From positions 1,577,501 to 1,641,500 of the forward strand of contig NZ_CP087715.1 of assembly GCF_020991125.1 (NCBI RefSeq): DNA of 64,000 nt, in the 5' to 3' direction. Each line of letters begins with the position of its first letter. Position 1 is the first letter of the stretch. Under the pieces are notes generated by a model. It searched no databases. It was not told the origin of the DNA and saw nothing but the letters and a program-made list of their open reading frames with translations. The position numbers and the translations under genes were made by a program. Shown in pieces: positions 17,318-25,159 of this stretch. This DNA is from Microbulbifer celer. GTDB taxonomy: Bacteria; Pseudomonadota; Gammaproteobacteria; Pseudomonadales; Cellvibrionaceae.

Positions 17318-17778
17318 CTGAAGTACCCGTCTGGATCGTGTTGATCGCAGCATTGATTATCGTCGCACTTTCTGCGGTGGCCACTTATTACAGCCTGGCG
17401 CTGCACAAGGCGCAAAAGCGACAGAAACGGCAGTTGGCGGAGCTGGAAACGGCTGCGGAGGAGCAGCGGGAGCGGGTGAATAACAGTATCCAGATTATTG
17501 CCAAGACGTTGCTGGATGATGGTGTTGGGCTCACTGAGGCTTCGTTGCGGATTCGCGTCTTACTGGATTCGCTGCAGGTGGAGCCTGCGGTGAAAGAGGA
17601 GTTTGTGGCTTTTTACCAGATTGCGGAACAGACCAACCATATTCCGATTCTGGGAGAGTGGAAAAAGCTTTCCCGCAAGGAGCAGTTCGCGTTTGAGAAA
17701 GATATGGCGCGGGTGGAATCCGAGTACCGGGATTTTGCGCTGGATGCGGCGAAGCGGATTCTGGGACGTAACTTCTGA
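17314..17778 (+). CDS. DUF2489 family membrane-anchored protein
   Basis: 154 residues. One N-terminal membrane segment (VWIVLIAALIIVALSAVATYY) is followed by a basic coiled coil (KAQKRQKRQLAELETAAEEQRER) and a helical domain with SIQIIAKTLLDDGVGLTEAS and HIPILGEWKKLSRKEQF, the pattern of DUF2489. The function is unknown. It overlaps the permease gene by 4 bases and is the last gene before the nested palindrome at 17801. Confidence 0.85.
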   Translation: MTEVPVWIVLIAALIIVALSAVATYYSLALHKAQKRQKRQLAELETAAEEQRERVNNSIQIIAKTLLDDGVGLTEASLRIRVLLDSLQVEPAVKEEFVAFYQIAEQTNHIPILGEWKKLSRKEQFAFEKDMARVESEYRDFALDAAKRILGRNF

Positions 17779-17800
17779 GGTTTGGTTTTCGTCCGGTGGC

Positions 17801-17927
17801 GGTGCCGCTGCCGGGTACAGCCTTGTGAGACACGAGCTAGGCGCCCCCTCTTAACCCATCTCTGGGGACTCGTCTAAAACATCCCTGTTTTAGAAGGTCT
17901 CACAAGACTGTACCCGGCAGCGACACC
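17801..17927. repeat. Large nested palindromic element, copy B
   Basis: The arms 17801-17831 and 17897-17927 match in 29 of 31 positions. Both mismatches would be G-U pairs in a minus-strand transcript. Inside, 17874-17893 is a perfect 8-base stem (CTAAAACA / TGTTTTAG) closed by a TCCC tetraloop. The arm CCGGGTACAG and the ACA-TCCC-TGT hairpin resemble copy A at 11113-11222. It starts 22 bases after the DUF2489 stop, so it may also act as a transcription end or RNA-stability structure. Confidence 0.85.
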
Positions 17928-17968
17928 TTCGCATCGGCATCTGTAGCTTCTGAATACCTTAGCCCCAT

Positions 17969-17996
17969 GTCATCCCGGACTTGATCCGGGATCCAG
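17969..17996. repeat. Dispersed GTCATCCCGGA...TCCGGGATCC repeat
   Basis: CCCGGA (17974-17979), loop CTTGA, TCCGGG (17985-17990), inside GTCATC...GATCCAG. This short palindrome is a very common dispersed intergenic repeat in proteobacterial genomes (from memory). It lies just past the trmA stop and directly after the larger element at 17801-17927. Confidence 0.65.
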
Positions 17997-18001
17997 TACT
18001 A

Positions 18002-19093
18002 CTATTTCCTGATCAACAACACCCCAGACTCGGTGTGATCTGTATAGGGAAACTGGTCAAAAATCGCAAACCGCTCCACTTTGTGGGTCTTGGTCAATTC
18101 TTCCAGATTCTCAAGCTGCGTTTGCGGGTTGCAGGAGATGTACAGAATCCGCGGAAAGCGCGCGATCATCGCGCAGGTGTCTGCATCCAGCCCGGCACGG
18201 GGTGGGTCTACCAATACGGTTGAGAAATCGTAACTATCCAGATCGAACTCTTTCAGGCGACGGAAGGGGCGGACTTTGTCGATGGCCTGGGTGAATTCCT
18301 CACTGGACAGGCGCACGATATCCAGGTTCTCCACGCTGTTTGCGGCAATGTTGTCCTGTGCGGAGTTGACGGAAACCTTGGAGATTTCCGTCGCCAGCGC
18401 TTTGCGGAATTTGTTCGCCAGCGGAATGGTGAAATTGCCGTTGCCGCAGTAGAGCTCCAGCAGATCCCGGTCTTGCGTCTCTTCACAACAGCTTCTCGCC
18501 CACCGGATCATCGAACGGCAGATCTCGCCGTTGGGCTGGGTAAAGCTGCCCTCGACCTGTTTGTACTCGTAAGTACGGCCGTCAATATCCAGCTTCTCGA
18601 TCACATAGTCTCGCTCCAGTACCAGCTTCTGCTTGCGCGAGCGGCCCAGGATTGGCACGCCCAGTTGTGTCTGCAGTGCACGGGCTTCGGCTTCCCAGGT
18701 TTCATCCAGTGGTTTGTGGTAGATCAGGGTGATCAGTGCATCGCCGCTCAGGGTGGTGAGGAACTCGGAGGAGAACAGGCGTTTGCGCAGGATCTCGCTC
18801 TGGTTGATGGCTTCCAGCAGTGGTGGCATCAGTTCGTTGATCCGCGCGGAGCCCACGGTAAACTCGTCGATCACAAACGGCTTTTTGTATTCGCCCTGTT
18901 TGTACATGGCATAGTCCACGCGGCCTTTCTCCTGCCACATCTTGAACTCCGCACGCAGGCGGTAGTGGCTGGGCGGGGAGGGGAAGACTTCCGGCTCCAG
19001 ATTGGTAAAGGGCGCGTACGCCTCGCGCAGGCGGTCTACCTTCTGGTCCAGTTGCTGCTGGTAGTCGTCGGTGTTTACGCGGTGAAGTGCCAT
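18002..19093 (-). CDS. trmA: tRNA (uracil-54-C5)-methyltransferase
   Basis: 363 residues from the ATG at 19093, close to the 366 of E. coli TrmA. The frame is open 99 bases further upstream, but that extension is not family-like. It makes ribothymidine (m5U54) in the T-loop of tRNAs using SAM. Visible motifs: QVEGSFTQPN, the SAM-site DLLELYCGNGNFTIPLA, VDPPRAGLD, and the catalytic cysteine in ILYISCNPQTQ. It is divergent from yjbQ (start 19185), with about 90 bases between them. Confidence 0.95.
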   Translation of the reverse strand: MALHRVNTDDYQQQLDQKVDRLREAYAPFTNLEPEVFPSPPSHYRLRAEFKMWQEKGRVDYAMYKQGEYKKPFVIDEFTVGSARINELMPPLLEAINQSEILRKRLFSSEFLTTLSGDALITLIYHKPLDETWEAEARALQTQLGVPILGRSRKQKLVLERDYVIEKLDIDGRTYEYKQVEGSFTQPNGEICRSMIRWARSCCEETQDRDLLELYCGNGNFTIPLANKFRKALATEISKVSVNSAQDNIAANSVENLDIVRLSSEEFTQAIDKVRPFRRLKEFDLDSYDFSTVLVDPPRAGLDADTCAMIARFPRILYISCNPQTQLENLEELTKTHKVERFAIFDQFPYTDHTESGVLLIRK

Positions 19094-19184
19094 GTGTTGA
19101 GCCGTACAATTGGGAAATAGATCGGGGCGCGGATTATAGCGGAAGCGGCCTGTAGTTAAATGTTTACGCGGAGGGAGTGTGCTT

Positions 19185-19598
19185 ATGGCCACAGGACAGC
19201 TGGAAATACTAGTGCGCGGCCAGGGGCTGCACGAGTTTACCGGTGAAATAGAGCGCTGGCTGACCGGTCAGAGTTATGGCGGTGATGGCCTGTGCACGCT
19301 GTTTATCCAGCACACCTCCGCCAGCCTGCTGATTCAGGAGAACGCCGACCCGAGCGCGCGGGTGGATCTGGAAAACTGGCTGAACCGGTTGGTACCGGAA
19401 AATGATCCGCTGTATACCCATACCATGGAAGGGCCAGACGACATGCCGGCCCACATCAAGGCGGCGCTGACGGCATCCAGCCTGAGTATTCCGGTGATGA
19501 ATGGTCGTCTGGCGCTGGGTACCTGGCAGGGGATCTACCTCTGGGAGCACAGACACCATCGCGGCAAGCGACGGGTGATTGTGAATTTGACACAGTAA
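19185..19598 (+). CDS. YjbQ / UPF0047 family protein
   Basis: 137 residues from the ATG at 19185, which has GGAGGGAG at the right distance; the in-frame GTG at 19179 is too close to that site. Conserved family blocks: CTLFIQHTSASLLIQENAD, MEGPDDMPAHIKAAL, LGTWQGIYLWEHR. The family has weak thiamin-phosphate synthase activity in E. coli (YjbQ), and its main role is not known. It is a single gene followed by a palindromic repeat. Confidence 0.92.
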   Translation: MATGQLEILVRGQGLHEFTGEIERWLTGQSYGGDGLCTLFIQHTSASLLIQENADPSARVDLENWLNRLVPENDPLYTHTMEGPDDMPAHIKAALTASSLSIPVMNGRLALGTWQGIYLWEHRHHRGKRRVIVNLTQ

Positions 19599-19614
19599 TC
19601 CCGGCGCACAAACC

Positions 19615-19642
19615 CGTCATGCCGGCCTGCGCCGGAATGACG
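19615..19642. repeat. Dispersed CGTCATGCCGGC...GCCGGAATGACG repeat
   Basis: CGTCAT and ATGACG flank CCGGC-CTGC-GCCGG with one G/A mismatch, giving a near-perfect 28-base hairpin 16 bases past the yjbQ stop. The sequence is of a widespread dispersed class found between genes in many proteobacteria. It may end transcription of yjbQ and tusE, which converge here. Confidence 0.65.
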
Positions 19643-19652
19643 ATGGCAGGCG

Positions 19653-20000
19653 TTACAGACAGTTAGTGGGCTTGGGCAAACCGGCGATCTTGCTGCCAAT
19701 CTTGGCGGGGCTGGGCGGGAACAGCTGCATCAGAAAGATACTGCGGCCTTTATCCGCGCCCAGATGCTGGCCGACATATTTAACCAGCGGGCGCATGGCA
19801 GGAGAGAGTTCGAACTCGCGGTAAAACGCCTGTAACAGACGGATGACATCCCAGTGATCCGGGGTCAGTTCAATGCCTTCCTGTGCGGCAATTGCTTCCG
19901 CGATTTCGGGACTCCAGTCGTCCAGATTGCGCAGGAAGCCTTCTTTGTCCAGGGGGATTTTACGGCCGTCTATTTCCAGGGCTTTCTCAGGGTTGGTCAT
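19653..20000 (-). CDS. tusE: TusE/DsrC-like sulfur relay protein
   Basis: 115 residues from the ATG at 20000; E. coli TusE is 109. It receives persulfide from TusBCD and passes it to MnmA for 2-thiouridine in tRNA. Conserved DsrC features are LDKEGFLRNLDDWSPEIAEAIA, LTPDHWDVIRLLQAFYREFELSP, and the active cysteine next to the C terminus (PKPTNCL). It is the last gene of the tusDCBE operon, starting 9 bases after the tusB stop. Confidence 0.95.
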   Translation of the reverse strand: MTNPEKALEIDGRKIPLDKEGFLRNLDDWSPEIAEAIAAQEGIELTPDHWDVIRLLQAFYREFELSPAMRPLVKYVGQHLGADKGRSIFLMQLFPPSPAKIGSKIAGLPKPTNCL

Positions 20001-20008
20001 CGTCTGTG

Positions 20009-20290
20009 TCACCGGAACCAGCTGACAATCGGGTTGTGTTGGGTACAGAGGTCTACCCACTGGGCGTCGTCAATGGCGCTGATGGATGGATCAATGGTAA
20101 TCCCGCGCGCCTCTGCATCGGCACTCAGACAGTAGGCCGCATTTTGTGGCAGTCCGGTCAGCGTTGCGCCACGTGCCGCGTAGACGCCATCTTCGATCAA
20201 CAGCAGTACATCGCCTTGGTGGAAGGCTTGCAGGCAGTCGTTGAGTGCGTTCCCGGCGTGGGGCGATTGATTGACGATATGCAGTGTCAT
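20009..20290 (-). CDS. tusB: Sulfur relay protein TusB
   Basis: 93 residues, DsrH-like: LHIVNQSP at the N terminus, GDVLLLIEDGVYAA and NPIVSWF at the end. It forms the TusBCD heterohexamer. It sits one base downstream of tusC and 9 bases before tusE. Confidence 0.92.
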   Translation of the reverse strand: MTLHIVNQSPHAGNALNDCLQAFHQGDVLLLIEDGVYAARGATLTGLPQNAAYCLSADAEARGITIDPSISAIDDAQWVDLCTQHNPIVSWFR

Positions 20291-20291
20291 C

Positions 20292-20651
20292 TTAAAAGCT
20301 CAATACCTGATTGAACCCGGCAATAAACTGGCCGGTGTCTTGCACCAATTTCAATTCGGCGCCGGGGATGTCCAGCTCTGCTGGATCAATGCGGCGGGAC
20401 ACCAGGCTGCGTTCGCACAGATACAGGGTCTCTACGCCGAACATGGGCAGCGCCTGGAGGTTTCGGCGCAGGTTCTTTTCGTTGATCCTGTCCGGTTTTT
20501 GCTCCAGCAACTGGAATACCCCGTCGTTGATAAACAGCACTTCCGGCACCTGATCCATCGCGGCGCAGGCGAGTACCGCTTCCAGGCCCTCGCGGGCAAG
20601 CGCGTTGCCGTAGGGGGCGTGGCGGCAGAGTGCGAGAATGGATTTGGCCAC
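20292..20651 (-). CDS. tusC: Sulfur relay protein TusC
   Basis: 119 residues, DsrF-like: ILALCRHAPYGNALAREGLEAVLACAA at the N terminus, EVLFINDGVFQLL, and MFGVETLYLCERSL. Part of the TusBCD complex that carries sulfur for tRNA 2-thiolation. It is 3 bases downstream of tusD and 1 base upstream of tusB. Confidence 0.92.
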   Translation of the reverse strand: MAKSILALCRHAPYGNALAREGLEAVLACAAMDQVPEVLFINDGVFQLLEQKPDRINEKNLRRNLQALPMFGVETLYLCERSLVSRRIDPAELDIPGAELKLVQDTGQFIAGFNQVLSF

Positions 20652-20654
20652 GCT

Positions 20655-21047
20655 TTAACCTCCGAACGTCACGATGCGGTCACTCAGCGCAGCGGCTTCC
20701 GCCAGTTGGCCGAGGCCCGCGAGTTCAAACCCTTCGGCGAGGTTGGCGGCGGGCTTTTCCAGCCGGGACGCTTCACTCTCGCTCAATACACCACGGCGCT
20801 GCGCGGCGGCAATGCACACGGTCAGATCCAGCTGGTGCTGCTGTTGCAGATCCTGCCACTGGCCGAGTAGATCCTGCTCATCCTGGGGGGGAGCGGTGAG
20901 GGCGCTGCCGTTGTGGATGCCGTCTGCATAGAAGAACACCCGGTAGATACCGTGGCCGGAAGTGAGCACCGCGCGGGCAAAGCGCAGCGCGGTGGCTGCA
21001 CCTTGTGACCCGTGGGGGGCGCCGTAGACGACGAGGGTGAACTGCAT
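20655..21047 (-). CDS. tusD: Sulfur relay protein TusD
   Basis: 130 residues, DsrE-like. The active cysteine that takes sulfur from TusA is in LDLTVCIAAAQRRG (~78), the position expected from E. coli TusD Cys78. The segment VFFYADGIHNGSAL is also typical. It is the first gene of tusDCBE and follows the yccA-like gene, with a terminator in between. Confidence 0.94.
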   Translation of the reverse strand: MQFTLVVYGAPHGSQGAATALRFARAVLTSGHGIYRVFFYADGIHNGSALTAPPQDEQDLLGQWQDLQQQHQLDLTVCIAAAQRRGVLSESEASRLEKPAANLAEGFELAGLGQLAEAAALSDRIVTFGG

Positions 21048-21079
21048 GGCGTGTCGATGACCTGAGGGGTTGCACGGAT

Positions 21080-21105
21080 AAAAAAATGCCCCGCAGGGCG
21101 GGGCA
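21080..21105 (-). terminator. Intrinsic terminator after the yccA-like gene
   Basis: An 8-base stem TGCCCCGC / GCGGGGCA (21087-21105) with loop AGG. On the minus strand it is followed by seven U (A-tract 21080-21086). It separates the yccA-like gene from tusD, so tusDCBE should have its own promoter or depend on readthrough. Confidence 0.92.
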
Positions 21106-21131
21106 CTGTGTGAACTTGCTCAGCGAGCTGA

Positions 21132-21812
21132 TCAGTCGTCGGAAGCGAAACCGAAGATGTGCAGCAGGCTGGTGAACAGGTTCAGGATGTTCAGGTACAG
21201 CGAGGTGGTGGCCATGATGTAGTTGGTCTCACCGCCGTTCACGATACGGCTGGTGTCATACAGGATGAAACCGGAGAACAGCAGGGCAATCACGCCACTC
21301 AGGGCAACGCTGGCCAGCGGCATGTGAACGCCGAAGAAGCTGGCAACTACCAGTGCCAGGGCACAGACCAATACCGCAATCAGGCCGACAAACAGGAAGC
21401 CGCCCATAAAGCTGAAGTCTTTACGGGTGGTCAGCACGTAGGCAGACAGAGCAAAGAAGATCAGCGCGGTGGTGCCGAGCGCCTGCATTACGATCTGGCC
21501 GCCGCCGGCGAGGCCTACGTAGTGGTTCAGCATCGGGCCCAGAGAGGCACCCAGCAGGCCGGTAAACGCGAATACCACACCTACGCCCGCCGCAGAGTTG
21601 GCGGTGCGCGGCAGAACGAACCATACCAGCACGATGGCGGCGATGGAGCAGATCAGGCTCAGGCCACGAGGCATGCCGACGGCCATGGAAATACCAGCAG
21701 TGACTGCACTGAACAGGACAGTCATTGCCAGCAGCGCGTAGGTATTGCGCAGTACTTTGGCGGATTCCGAGCGGTCCAGCGCTCGGGACTGTGTGTAAAC
21801 ATTGGGTTGCAT
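21132..21812 (-). CDS. Bax inhibitor-1 / YccA family membrane protein
   Basis: 226 residues and seven hydrophobic segments, beginning with NTYALLAMTVLFSAVTAGISM and ending at NLFTSLLHIFGFASDD, the typical short acidic tail of YccA. YccA modulates the FtsH protease in E. coli. Other segments include GASLGPMLNHYVGLAGGG and SGVIALLFSGFILYDTSRIV. The neighbourhood yccA-tus is the same as in E. coli, where yccA is beside tusE (yccK), so this is probably the orthologue. Confidence 0.93.
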   Translation of the reverse strand: MQPNVYTQSRALDRSESAKVLRNTYALLAMTVLFSAVTAGISMAVGMPRGLSLICSIAAIVLVWFVLPRTANSAAGVGVVFAFTGLLGASLGPMLNHYVGLAGGGQIVMQALGTTALIFFALSAYVLTTRKDFSFMGGFLFVGLIAVLVCALALVVASFFGVHMPLASVALSGVIALLFSGFILYDTSRIVNGGETNYIMATTSLYLNILNLFTSLLHIFGFASDD

Positions 21813-21948
21813 TAGCGTCTCCTGCTAGCGATTAAAATCAAACCTGACGGAATCATATAACCACCTTGTTTGACCATCAAGTAGGCGGCGGGTTCGACGA
21901 TTCCAAAATATTTAGGGCAAAATGGTGCTTTCTCTGGGAGGGACCGAA

Positions 21949-22521
21949 ATGAATTTGCAGCACAAGCCGATCGCCGGCGGCCCCTGGGCCGCACTCCTTT
22001 TTCTCGTACTGGTCATACCGTGGCTTTCGGTGGTTGCCGAAGAGGGTGCCAGCGGCGATGCCAAAGAGGTGCCCTTCGGGGACAATATGGGGGCGGAAGT
22101 CACCAATTACAATCGCCTGCGCCCACATATTGCCACCGGCGGCACCCTGGATCTCTCCGCAATCCCCCAGCTCAAGGCGAAAGGGTTCAAGACCATTATC
22201 GACCTGCGCACGCCGGAAGAGGGCACCGCGGAAGAAAAGACGGCGGTAGAAGCCACGGGTATGCACTATGTGAACCTTCCTGTGGCGAAAGGGCGGCCGT
22301 CAGATGAGCAGATTCAGACGTTGGCGGAAATTCTCGCTGACAGTGGTAACAGGCCGGTTTTGATTCACTGTGCCTCCGGCAATCGCGTCGGTACTGCCTG
22401 GGCCATCTACAGGCTGCAGCAGGGGATTCCGCTGGAGATCGCCATCGAGGAAGGTCGTACCGCGGGCATGCGGCCTTCCAGAGAGGCTCAGGTGCGGACA
22501 TTTGCGGAATCCTGCTGCTGA
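21949..22521 (+). CDS. Exported tyrosine-phosphatase-like protein (DUF442-type)
   Basis: 190 residues from the ATG at 21949, chosen for its GGGAGGG site. The N terminus is a signal peptide or anchor (WAALLFLVLVIPWLSVVA). The core has TIIDLRTPEEG, the catalytic loop HCASGNRVG of the CX5R type, and GRTAGMRPSREAQVRTF. Cysteine phosphatases of this DUF442-type group have few characterised members; a role in the periplasm is inferred from the signal. It is convergent with the fusion gene ending at 22534. Confidence 0.85.
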   Translation: MNLQHKPIAGGPWAALLFLVLVIPWLSVVAEEGASGDAKEVPFGDNMGAEVTNYNRLRPHIATGGTLDLSAIPQLKAKGFKTIIDLRTPEEGTAEEKTAVEATGMHYVNLPVAKGRPSDEQIQTLAEILADSGNRPVLIHCASGNRVGTAWAIYRLQQGIPLEIAIEEGRTAGMRPSREAQVRTFAESCC

Positions 22522-22533
22522 GCTGGACAGTGA

Positions 22534-25119
22534 CTATCGATCGGCGTCCGGTGCCGGGACTTTCAGGTCGACAATCAACGGCAGATGGTCCGACGCGAGG
22601 CGGGTCAGCTCGCTGCGGGGCACGTGAACGCCATGTACCGCCAGTTCCGGGTCGATGAATACATAGTCAATCCGGGCCTTGGGCAGGCGGCTGAAAAAAG
22701 TCCCAAGTGGCTTGTGGCCGGGAAGTTTCAGCTGCGCGTCGTCGAGCACGCTGGTCAATCGCCGAATTTCTGTAGAGCCGGGCAGTGCATTGAAGTCGCC
22801 TACCAGTATTCTCGGGCGGTGACACTCGGGATTGTCTATCCAGTCTGCGCCCAGCAATGCTTCCACCTGTCGCATCCGCTCCCCTTTAGAGAGCCCCAGG
22901 TGCGTGTTGAATACCTGCACCCTGGTGCCGTGAAAGTCCACTTCCACCCACAGGGCGCCGCGCGGCTCTGCGCGACCGTGTTGGCGCGAGCGGGGAGAGG
23001 GGCCGGGTAAAATGTCTTTCCTGATCAGGCGCAGTGGCCAGGGTGATAGGATGGCATCTCCATAGCGTTCGTCCTCCAGATGCATCGCCGGCTGGAAGTG
23101 GCAGTCCATGGATAACAACCGCGCGATCTGCTGGGCCTGATCCACGCCGCCGGTGCGCTGACGGCGAACATCCACTTCTTGCAACGCCACCACATCCGGC
23201 GAGTATCGGGCAATCACACGGGCAATGCGCTCCGGAGACAGCTTGCCGTCCACGCCTTCGCAGATGTGCACGTTGTACGTCATCACCCGTAGTTTGCGGC
23301 GGGGGCAATGGTTGCCGTCCTTTTTTGATGACCGTGTGTGCGCGCTGGAGGTGGGGGCGGTCTCGACGCGCGCGCTCGGTTCTTCTGATGCAGCCTGAGC
23401 GGTAGAGGGCGGTGGGGAGCGCTTGTCCAGCACCGAAATTGCCGGCGGTGATTTGAGTTTCTGCGCCGGTTGCGCTTTCAGGAATGCGAGCGCCGCATCG
23501 CGGATATCCTTTGGCCGCCAGTGTCCGTTGGTGTTGCCGGATAAATGATCAGGGAGGTGAATATCCCCAGGCATCAGGGCGAAGGCGTGGGTTTCATTGG
23601 GCGCGGCGCCCCCGTGGCTGCCGCTTTCGATAGCAAAGGTGATACTTTTACTGCCGGCGCACCATCCGCTGATCACGAAATCTCCCGAGTCTGGATGACG
23701 CACGAGGTTGACCAGGTCTTCCGCTGCCTCGTCGGTAAACGGGTGATCGGAGCCAAGTACTTTGTGGCCATCTTTCGGGAGCTCGAAGGGGCCGTCACGC
23801 CACCAGCCGAGCACCCGGGGTTTGGTGCCTTCCGCCGGGTTCTTTTCCTGATACAGAATCATCGGCACTTTGGTCTGCTCGACGATCAGTTGGGCGATCC
23901 TGGCCGGGTCAGTGCCATTGAGATGAATGTTGTACAGCAGAGCCAACGGTCCCATGGCGGACAGCGCCATCGGGCTTTCGCCTTCCTCCTGCTGCTCGTG
24001 GGTACGGATAGGAAACAACTTCTGTACCCATTGGCCGCCGAACAAACGTACACGCTGTAACTGCAGACCCTCGCGGCCGGCGGCGCGATAACCACTGGGA
24101 CTTTTGGGCAGGCTATTGAGAGCATCGCAAATCGCGTCTGCCAGCGGTTTCCCATGCAGCGTTTCGTAGGGAATGCTGTCTTCCTGGCCGTGATCGGAAT
24201 AGATCCAGACGTCGTAATGTCGCCGCGAAGAACGGTGTGCGGCGCGCCAGATCCTGGCGATGGCATCGTCGATACCTTTCAGGGTCCAGTGGGCAAATGC
24301 GGAGCTGGGGCCGCGGCGGTGGGACTGCTCGTCGTACCCCAGAAAGTTGACATAGATGACCGGTAGCCCGCGGGCAATATCGATTTTTACGCCGACGGTA
24401 GACAGCTCCCGCAACAAAATGGTGATGGCGATGCGCGTGGGAATGAACATCAGCTCCCGCATAAAGTCCTGACCGCGGTGGATACCGCGCACGAAATCCA
24501 CCAGTGACAGAATCAACTCCAGCACTACGAGGCCACCGGTGCGAATCAGGCTCCAGATATTCGCCAGCAGCAGTACCAGCAGCGCCAACGGACCGGCCTG
24601 TTTAAGGCTGTTTCCCCAGCCGTAGGTGGCAGCGCAGTAGTGTGCATCATCAAATTCGGCGCCGCCGCTGAACAGACTGACGTAACAGCTGCCGTGTTTC
24701 AGCAGGGGCTCGTGGCCCGTATCTTTGAGCTTCTGCTCCACCTGAGTAGCTGCTTTGGCTTCGTACATCCGCAGCATTTCCTGGGAGTCGGTGGACATAA
24801 AGCCGAAGGCCGGTACCGCCGCTTTCACACCGTAGAAAATCTCCGCCTGTACCGCTGGCGTGGTTGCCGGAACGCCGGAATACATATGGTCCAGGTGGTA
24901 ATGTTCGCGCTCGATGAGTTTTTTCAGGAAGGGCATTTTGCCGTCGGCCAGGGCGCGGTCCAATTGGGGCCGCGCGAGGCCGTCAACCTGGATCAGCACC
25001 AGCGCTGGTGCATCTGGGGCGCGCTCGTTGATCTGCAACTTGAGCATACGCGCCAGCCATTCACTGCGGCTGATGCGCCGTCGCCAGCGACGCAGGGTGC
25101 TCTCAATGCGAGTCAACAT
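22534..25119 (-). CDS. Fusion: phosphodiesterase (alkaline phosphatase superfamily) + EEP domain
   Basis: 861 residues. Residues ~35-545 are an alkaline-phosphatase-like phosphodiesterase: VLIQVDGLARPQLDRAL, PATTPAVQAEIFYG, VNFLGYDEQSHRRGP, WIYSDHGQED and ESGSHGGAAPNETHAFALMP carry the Asp/His/Thr pattern of its metal site. It contains a hydrophobic hairpin at ~176-208. A Pro/Ser-rich linker (~560-615) leads to an endonuclease/exonuclease/phosphatase domain: VMTYNVHICEG, VVALQEVDV, NTHLGLSKGERMRQ, VGDFNALPGS, IDYVFI and SDHLPLIVDL. EEP enzymes include nucleases, phosphoinositide phosphatases and sphingomyelinase-type phospholipases C, so lipid phosphodiesters are possible substrates. It is the last gene of the cluster, 40 bases after the GT4 gene. 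Confidence 0.82.
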   Translation of the reverse strand: MLTRIESTLRRWRRRISRSEWLARMLKLQINERAPDAPALVLIQVDGLARPQLDRALADGKMPFLKKLIEREHYHLDHMYSGVPATTPAVQAEIFYGVKAAVPAFGFMSTDSQEMLRMYEAKAATQVEQKLKDTGHEPLLKHGSCYVSLFSGGAEFDDAHYCAATYGWGNSLKQAGPLALLVLLLANIWSLIRTGGLVVLELILSLVDFVRGIHRGQDFMRELMFIPTRIAITILLRELSTVGVKIDIARGLPVIYVNFLGYDEQSHRRGPSSAFAHWTLKGIDDAIARIWRAAHRSSRRHYDVWIYSDHGQEDSIPYETLHGKPLADAICDALNSLPKSPSGYRAAGREGLQLQRVRLFGGQWVQKLFPIRTHEQQEEGESPMALSAMGPLALLYNIHLNGTDPARIAQLIVEQTKVPMILYQEKNPAEGTKPRVLGWWRDGPFELPKDGHKVLGSDHPFTDEAAEDLVNLVRHPDSGDFVISGWCAGSKSITFAIESGSHGGAAPNETHAFALMPGDIHLPDHLSGNTNGHWRPKDIRDAALAFLKAQPAQKLKSPPAISVLDKRSPPPSTAQAASEEPSARVETAPTSSAHTRSSKKDGNHCPRRKLRVMTYNVHICEGVDGKLSPERIARVIARYSPDVVALQEVDVRRQRTGGVDQAQQIARLLSMDCHFQPAMHLEDERYGDAILSPWPLRLIRKDILPGPSPRSRQHGRAEPRGALWVEVDFHGTRVQVFNTHLGLSKGERMRQVEALLGADWIDNPECHRPRILVGDFNALPGSTEIRRLTSVLDDAQLKLPGHKPLGTFFSRLPKARIDYVFIDPELAVHGVHVPRSELTRLASDHLPLIVDLKVPAPDADR

Positions 25120-25159
25120 ATCGGGTTGCTCTTACTCCTGAGGGTTTCCAAAACAGAAT

